DNA of 64,000 nucleotides from Pusillimonas sp. TS35. Lineage in GTDB: Bacteria > Pseudomonadota > Gammaproteobacteria > Burkholderiales > Burkholderiaceae_B. Location: positions 1-64,000 of the forward strand of contig NZ_WWER01000009.1 in NCBI RefSeq assembly GCF_009857885.1. The letters run 5' to 3'. Shown here in pieces: positions 59,226 through 64,000 of this stretch. Made by a program: the position numbers and the translations under genes. Under the pieces are notes generated by a model, which made no database searches, was not told the DNA's origin, and was given only the letters and a program-made list of their open reading frames with translations. The stretch's first letter is position 1, and each line of letters starts with the position of its first letter.

Positions 59226-60434
59226 ATGGCTGAACTTGCAAACAAACGTATCGTGTTGGGGTTGACGGGCGGCATTGCCTGCTACAAGGTTGCCGAGCTG
59301 CTGCGTCGGGCGCAGGACGAAGGTGCAACCTTCGACGTCGTCATGACGGATGCCGCTACAAAGTTCATTACACCGATCACCATGCAGGCCCTGTCAGGGC
59401 GCCCGGTTTACCTGGATGCCTGGGACAATCGCGTGCCGAACAACATGGCGCACATCAATCTAACCCGCGGCGCCGACGCCATATTGATCGCGCCCGCCAG
59501 CACAGATTTCATTGCCCGCCTGGCCAACGGCCTGGCCGACGACCTGCTCTCGACGCTGTGCGTAGCCAAAGGCGCCTGCCCTCTGCTTGTGGCCCCAGCC
59601 ATGAACCGCGAAATGTGGCTGCACCCAGCAACCCAGCGAAATGCCGCCACCCTGCGCGGCGACGGCGCCACCATACTGGGCCCGGCCGAAGGAAGCCAGG
59701 CCTGCGGCGAAACCGGCAGCGGGCGCATGCTGGAACCGGCGGAACTACTGCATGAGTTGATCGCCTTCTTCCAGCCCAAGGTGCTGCACGGCCGACGGGT
59801 GCTCATCACCGCTGGGCCTACTTCCGAAGACATCGACCCCGTGCGCGTCATCACCAACCGCTCATCGGGAAAAATGGGCTATGCGATCGCCCGCGCGGCG
59901 CGCGAAGCCGGCGCCGATGTGGTACTGGTGTCGGGCCCCACTGCGCTTGACGCCCCCTATGGTGTGCCACGCATCAGCGTTCGCAGTGCACGCCAGATGC
60001 ATGCCGCCGTCATGAACGAGGCAGGGATGGCAGACATTTTCATTTCTGTCGCAGCCGTTGCTGATTGGGGCGTCGCCAACCCCAGCGCCCATAAGCTCAA
60101 GAAGCAGGATGACGCGAAACCTCCCGTCATCGAATTTTCCGCCAACCCGGATATACTGGCGGAAGTGGCTGGCATGCAATCCGGCCCCTGGTGCGTGGGC
60201 TTTGCCGCCGAAACCGAAAACCTCAGCGCACACGCGCAGGCTAAGCGCGCGCGCAAGGGGGTTCCGTTGCTGGTGGGCAACCTGGCCCAGCACGCCATGG
60301 ATGCCGACCACACCGAGCTCGTACTGTTCGACAACGCTGGCGAGCACGCGCTGCCGTCTCTCCCCAAGCTCGATGCCGCACGCGCGCTGGTGCGCGCCAT
60401 CGCCGAACGCCTGCCCCGCAGCCCCAGGCCCTGA
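59226..60434 (+). CDS. coaBC: bifunctional phosphopantothenoylcysteine decarboxylase/synthetase CoaBC
   Basis: CoaBC carries out two steps of coenzyme A synthesis. Residues 1-185 form the flavin-dependent decarboxylase (LGLTGGIACYKVAEL, APASTDFIARLANG, PAMNREMWLHPATQRN). Residues 190-402 form the CTP-dependent synthetase (RVLITAGPTSEDIDPVRVI, NRSSGKMGYAIARAA, AVADWGVANPSAHKLKK). The 402-residue length is standard. It follows lspA by 28 bp. Confidence 0.96.
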   Translation: MAELANKRIVLGLTGGIACYKVAELLRRAQDEGATFDVVMTDAATKFITPITMQALSGRPVYLDAWDNRVPNNMAHINLTRGADAILIAPASTDFIARLANGLADDLLSTLCVAKGACPLLVAPAMNREMWLHPATQRNAATLRGDGATILGPAEGSQACGETGSGRMLEPAELLHELIAFFQPKVLHGRRVLITAGPTSEDIDPVRVITNRSSGKMGYAIARAAREAGADVVLVSGPTALDAPYGVPRISVRSARQMHAAVMNEAGMADIFISVAAVADWGVANPSAHKLKKQDDAKPPVIEFSANPDILAEVAGMQSGPWCVGFAAETENLSAHAQAKRARKGVPLLVGNLAQHAMDADHTELVLFDNAGEHALPSLPKLDAARALVRAIAERLPRSPRP

Positions 60435-60476
60435 GGTGCGGCCATCGCAGCGCTTCTCGCCCCGATACGGAGCCCA

Positions 60477-61109
60477 ATGGACCAATACCTGCCCCCGCTA
60501 CTTACCTTCATCCAGGACAATCACGCATATGCCGGCCCCATTCTGGCGCTGCTTTGCCTGGGTGAATCCCTGCTCATTATCGGCCTGCTCATCCCCGCCT
60601 CGGTAGTCATGCTCGTCATGGGCGGGCTCGTCGGAGGCGGCATGGTAGAACCCGTGCCGGTACTGCTGTGGGGTATGGCTGGCGCCATAGTGGGCGACGC
60701 TATCTCCTATTTTATTGGCCTTTGGTTGGGGCCAACCCTTCTGAACAAATGGCCGCTGAAGCACCAGCGCCGTGCAGTGGCCCGTGCGCGCCTGTTATTC
60801 ATGAAGCATGGCGCCAAGGCCGTGTTCGTGGGCCGCTTCATGGGGCCCCTGCGGGCTGTCGCGCCCACAGTGGCCGGCATGCTCAAGATGCGCCATTTGC
60901 GCTTCCAGCTCGCCAATATCGCCTCCGCGGTGGCCTGGCTGCCCATTATGCTGCTGCCCGGCTATCTCACGGGTCGTGGCATGCAAGCCATGGGCGGCAA
61001 CATGAGCTTTAGTATTCTGCTCACCGGTGTGCTCTCCATCGTCATGGCCGTCTGGATCGGCAAGAGCATGCTGACCAAGCGCCGCACACCGGGCAAGCCA
61101 GGGCTTTGA
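60477..61109 (+). CDS. DedA-family (SNARE-associated-like) membrane protein
   Basis: A 210-residue protein with about five hydrophobic segments. It has the DedA signature: the acidic residue in GESLLIIGLLIPASVVML, GAIVGDAISYFIGLWLG, and the re-entrant FVGRFMGPLRAVAPTVAGMLKM. Family members are needed for undecaprenyl-phosphate or phospholipid flipping, membrane potential and antimicrobial tolerance. It lies 42 bp after coaBC and 132 bp before dut, on the same strand. Confidence 0.93.
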   Translation: MDQYLPPLLTFIQDNHAYAGPILALLCLGESLLIIGLLIPASVVMLVMGGLVGGGMVEPVPVLLWGMAGAIVGDAISYFIGLWLGPTLLNKWPLKHQRRAVARARLLFMKHGAKAVFVGRFMGPLRAVAPTVAGMLKMRHLRFQLANIASAVAWLPIMLLPGYLTGRGMQAMGGNMSFSILLTGVLSIVMAVWIGKSMLTKRRTPGKPGL

Positions 61110-61241
61110 TCAAACGGGGGTACGAGCAGCCTGTCGGTCGCTCACTTGCGCGCTAATTGCACCGTGCCACCCCCTACACTTGCGCGCACCCGCTCTCCGG
61201 CGACATCCTCCTTCTCACACACAGCTATTGCGATTTATCCC

Positions 61242-61703
61242 ATGCATCGAAGAATAGAAGCCCGTATCGTCAATCCGCTACTTGGCAATACAATCGCCAC
61301 CCCCGAATATGCAACCGACGGCTCCGCAGCCATGGATTTGCGGGCATGCATCGACGCACCCGTCACGCTGGCGCCCGGCGGCCGCGCACTGGTCAAGACG
61401 GGGCTGGCAATCAATATGATGGACCCGGCCCTGGTGGCCATTGTGGCGTCGCGCTCGGGCTTGTCGCTCAAGCATGGCGTGCGGGTGGCACAGGGTATTG
61501 GTGTAATCGATGCTGATTATCACGGCGAAATCGGCGTGATCCTGGCCAACGACAGCCAGGAAGCCTATGTCGTGCAGCCGGGTGAACGCATCGCCCAGTT
61601 GATGTTCCAACCCGTCGTGCAGGTAAGCCTCCAGCTTGTGGAGGAGTTTTCCACCGAAACAGAACGCGGTGCCGGCGGCTTCGGCAGCACCGGCAAGCAC
61701 TGA
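61242..61703 (+). CDS. dut: deoxyuridine 5'-triphosphate nucleotidohydrolase (dUTPase)
   Basis: Dut hydrolyses dUTP to dUMP, keeping uracil out of DNA and feeding dTMP synthesis. The 153-residue trimeric enzyme has all five motifs: [51 protein letters not shown] and [12 protein letters not shown]. The ATG at 61242 starts [10 protein letters not shown]. The coaBC-dut link is common in proteobacteria; here dedA lies between them. Confidence 0.97.
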   Translation: MHRRIEARIVNPLLGNTIATPEYATDGSAAMDLRACIDAPVTLAPGGRALVKTGLAINMMDPALVAIVASRSGLSLKHGVRVAQGIGVIDADYHGEIGVILANDSQEAYVVQPGERIAQLMFQPVVQVSLQLVEEFSTETERGAGGFGSTGKH

Positions 61704-61866
61704 CGCACCAATCGGGCGGCATCACATTCGCGTGCCCCCGGATTGCCAGATAGGGGGTTGCGCATCAAGCAGGCGCTTAAAGGCGAACGCCCGGCGACAC
61801 ACCGCAACGGCGGCGCTTACCAATACAATAGGGCCTGCCCGCAAAGCACCGCGAGACTGGCGCTGG

Positions 61867-62601
61867 TCAGGCAAGCGCTTCTTCGCCCAGATAAGCCGCC
61901 CTCACCTTGGGATCATGCAGCAAGCTCGCTGAGGGCGCCTGCAGGATAATATTGCCTGATTCCATCACATAGCCGCGCTGGCTCACTTCCAGCGCCAGGC
62001 GCGCGTTCTGCTCGATGAGCAGTATGGTGACGCCTTCGGCGGCGATGGCGCGCACCACCTCGAAGATTTTTTCCACCATCAAGGGCGCTAGCCCCATGGA
62101 CGGTTCGTCCAACAACAAGAGGCGCGGGCGGGAAATCATGGCACGGCCCATGGCCAGCATTTGCTGCTCGCCGCCCGACAGCGTGCCGGCCGACTGGGCG
62201 CGCCGCTCCGCCAGGCGCGGGAACAGTTCGAACACATGCTCGGTATCGCGCCGGACAGCCGCCTGGTCGCGCCGACTGTACCCGCCCATGGCAAGGTTCT
62301 CGGCGATCGTCAACTGCCCGAAAATACCCCGCCCTTCGGGCACCATGACCAAGCCCTGTCGTACCAGTTGGAAAGATGGCTTGCCTTTGATGGATGTGCC
62401 GTCGTAAATGATATCGCCGCCCGCGACCGGCACCAGGCCGCAAATGGCCCGCAGGGTGGTGCTTTTGCCAGCGCCGTTTGCGCCGATCAGGCAGACCAGT
62501 TCACCCTTGCCCACCCGAAGATCGACGCCGCGCACGGCCCGAATGCCTCCGTAGGCGACTTCCAGCTGCCGTATATCGAGCAGCACATCGTGTTCATTCA
62601 T
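61867..62601 (-). CDS. livF: branched-chain amino acid ABC transporter ATP-binding protein LivF
   Basis: The 244-residue ATPase has Walker A (GANGAGKST), signature LSGGEQQMLAMGRAM, Walker B (LLLLDEPSMGLAP) and LLIEQNA, all typical of LivF. It pairs with LivG to drive uptake of branched-chain amino acids or related compounds through LivH/LivM. The start overlaps the livG stop by 4 bp. It is the last gene of the visible liv unit; no convincing terminator is seen between it and dut. Confidence 0.95.
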   Translation of the reverse strand: MNEHDVLLDIRQLEVAYGGIRAVRGVDLRVGKGELVCLIGANGAGKSTTLRAICGLVPVAGGDIIYDGTSIKGKPSFQLVRQGLVMVPEGRGIFGQLTIAENLAMGGYSRRDQAAVRRDTEHVFELFPRLAERRAQSAGTLSGGEQQMLAMGRAMISRPRLLLLDEPSMGLAPLMVEKIFEVVRAIAAEGVTILLIEQNARLALEVSQRGYVMESGNIILQAPSASLLHDPKVRAAYLGEEALA

Positions 62602-63434
62602 GATGTTTCCTCATGGGCCGCCTCGGCCGCCCCCGTGCCCAGATAAGCCTCAATGACGCGCGGGTTGCGCTGCACGTCAGCCGGCTTGCCTTCGGCGAGT
62701 ACCTTGCCGTATTCCAGCACCAGTACGCGATTGCACAAGCCCATCACGAGCTTCATGTCGTGCTCGATCAACAGCACCGTAACGCCGTCGTCGCGTATCT
62801 TCTCGATCAGGCGCCGCAATACCACGGTTTCGGAGGCATTCATGCCCGCTGCGGGCTCGTCCAGCGCCAATAACGCGGGATCCGTCGCCAGCGCTCGCGC
62901 GATCTCCAGCCGACGCTGATCGCCGTATGACAGCGAGCTGGCAACATCATTGGCGCGCTGCACAATGCCCACGTAGTCGAGCAACTCATAAGCGCGCTGT
63001 TCGATCGCCGCCTCTTCGCGCCGCGTGGCGCGGTTGCGCGCAACCGCGCCGAACACGCCGGCACGCGTTCGCACATGGCGGCCAATCATCACGTTTTCGA
63101 TGGCACTAAGGTTGCCGAAGAGCCGAATGTTCTGAAAGGTGCGAGCGATGCCGACCGCGGCGATCTGGTGCGGCTTCAGGCGTGTGAGCTGATGGCCCAG
63201 GAAATTACACGTGCCCGACTCTGGCACATAGAGGCTGGTGAGCACATTGAACAGCGTGGTTTTACCCGCGCCGTTGGGGCCGATCAAGCCATAGATGTCG
63301 CCCTTGCAGATGGAAAAGCTGACCTCGGACAGCGCCTGCAGGCCGCCGAAACGCTTGCTGAGCTTATTGGCGACCAGCAGCAGTTCGGGCATGGAGCGCG
63401 CGTCGGGATTGATGGTAGCGGTCGTCAGACTCAT
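62598..63434 (-). CDS. livG: branched-chain amino acid ABC transporter ATP-binding protein LivG
   Basis: The 278-residue ATPase has Walker A (GPNGAGKTTLFN), signature LSYGDQRRLEIARALAT, Walker B (LLALDEPAAGMNASE) and LLIEHDMKLVMGLC, the LivG pattern. The start at 63434 (MSLTTATINP) overlaps the livM stop by 4 bp; MPELLLVANKL at codon 15 is a possible alternative. Confidence 0.95.
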   Translation of the reverse strand: MSLTTATINPDARSMPELLLVANKLSKRFGGLQALSEVSFSICKGDIYGLIGPNGAGKTTLFNVLTSLYVPESGTCNFLGHQLTRLKPHQIAAVGIARTFQNIRLFGNLSAIENVMIGRHVRTRAGVFGAVARNRATRREEAAIEQRAYELLDYVGIVQRANDVASSLSYGDQRRLEIARALATDPALLALDEPAAGMNASETVVLRRLIEKIRDDGVTVLLIEHDMKLVMGLCNRVLVLEYGKVLAEGKPADVQRNPRVIEAYLGTGAAEAAHEETS

Positions 63435-64000
63435 GCGTGCTCCTTGCCTGGACGCGCCAGTTCACGGCGACGCACAGCCGACGGCCATAGCCCTGCGGGC
63501 CGGAAGATCATTACCAGCACCAAGGCGAAACCGAACATCAGCATGCGTATGCCTTCGGGATCGAGCACAACATCACCAAAGACAGCTTGTTGCAGCGGCA
63601 CCACCACGGCGCGCAGCACCTCGGGAAACACTGACAGCAGCAAGGCGCCCAGGATGACCCCCGGGATGTGCCCCATGCCGCCCAACACCACCATGCACAA
63701 CACCGAAATGGACTCAGTGAGGCTGAAGCTTTCGGGGCTGACAAAGCCCTGCATCGAGGCGAACATTGCGCCTGCCACGCCGCCGAAGGTGGCGCCCATG
63801 GAGAAGGCCAGCAACTTGATATTGCGCGTATTGATGCCCATGGCCTTGGCCGCGATCTCGTCTTCGCGCACTGCCTCCCAGGCGCGCCCGATACGGGAAT
63901 TCTGGAGGCGCACACAGATGAACACGATAGCCAATACGCAGAACAGCAACAGGTAGTAGTATTTTTCAGGCCCTGTGATGCGAAAACCGAAGATCTCCTG
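63431..64000 (-). CDS. livM: branched-chain amino acid ABC transporter permease LivM, C-terminal part (partial)
   Basis: About 190 C-terminal residues are visible. They include RLQNSRIGRAWEAVREDEIAA and AMGINTRNIKLLAFSMGA, the EAA-like coupling segment of LivM, then hydrophobic helices (MVVLGGMGHIPGVILGALLL) and an FRPAGLWP tail. The gene continues beyond the right edge, as livH and the binding protein presumably do. Confidence 0.94.
   Translation of the reverse strand, partial: QEIFGFRITGPEKYYYLLLFCVLAIVFICVRLQNSRIGRAWEAVREDEIAAKAMGINTRNIKLLAFSMGATFGGVAGAMFASMQGFVSPESFSLTESISVLCMVVLGGMGHIPGVILGALLLSVFPEVLRAVVVPLQQAVFGDVVLDPEGIRMLMFGFALVLVMIFRPAGLWPSAVRRRELARPGKEHA

Overview
The window is a GC-rich (roughly 60-65% by eye) chromosomal segment of a betaproteobacterium, most likely Alcaligenaceae (Bordetella/Achromobacter/Pusillimonas-like). 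The evidence is gene content and order: a LMW-phosphatase gene beside iscR-iscS-iscU-iscA, tig-clpP-clpX-lon, dapC-dapD-dapE-prmB, ribF-ileS-lspA-coaBC, betaproteobacterial prfB/lysS, and abundant TRAP, NrtA/SsuA-type ABC and Liv transporters. Most of it is ordinary core chromosome. No CRISPR array, prophage, rRNA operon or large defence island was found.

Layout. 1-770: the end of an IS3-family element and a lower-GC islet with one small hypothetical gene, abutting a truncated comEC. 772-7538: comEC remnant, tatD, lolD, lolC/E, a conserved protein and recJ. 7600-11550: a SnoaL-like/VOC fusion gene divergent from an HxlR regulator with a clear palindromic operator, an EamA exporter and an EpsC-type serine acetyltransferase. 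11569-15191: an ABC importer with two different binding proteins. 15404-18851: an AhpD-like protein, a hemerythrin and a chemoreceptor. 18970-21914: a DctPQM TRAP transporter. 21929-26571: a TDT-family transporter, prfB with its programmed frameshift, an SDR and lysS.

26662-30805: a tandem methylglyoxal-synthase-like protein, an isc operon with unusual IscU and IscR sequences, and a LMW phosphatase. 31236-35436: uvrB, an aromatic aminotransferase and lexA with a consensus SOS box. 35646-41637: lon, clpX, clpP and tig. lon has a recognisable sigma-32 promoter followed by a terminator-like hairpin in its leader. 41785-48015: tRNA-Leu(UAG), dapCDE, prmB and an ABC-F ATPase whose stop codon lies in the end of an IS200/IS605 remnant. 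48028-48432: that remnant, with the 3' parts of tnpB and tnpA. 48681-54792: uvrD, a fatty-acid desaturase, rsmB and purN. 54840-61703: ribF, ileS, lspA, coaBC, dedA and dut. 61867-64000: livF, livG and partial livM.

The observations most worth checking are: (i) IscU lacking the normal first ligand cysteine and the adjacent aspartate but gaining a CGC motif, beside an IscR with a stretched cysteine loop; (ii) a heat-shock promoter for lon that must transcribe through an intrinsic-terminator-like hairpin; (iii) an internally deleted IS605-type element that keeps its right end (the omega-RNA 3' region) and supplies the stop codon of the ABC-F gene; (iv) a tandem MgsA-fold protein with one degenerate half; (v) comEC truncated at an IS-flanked boundary. 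None of these is demonstrated to be a new system; they are sequence-level anomalies with stated tests.
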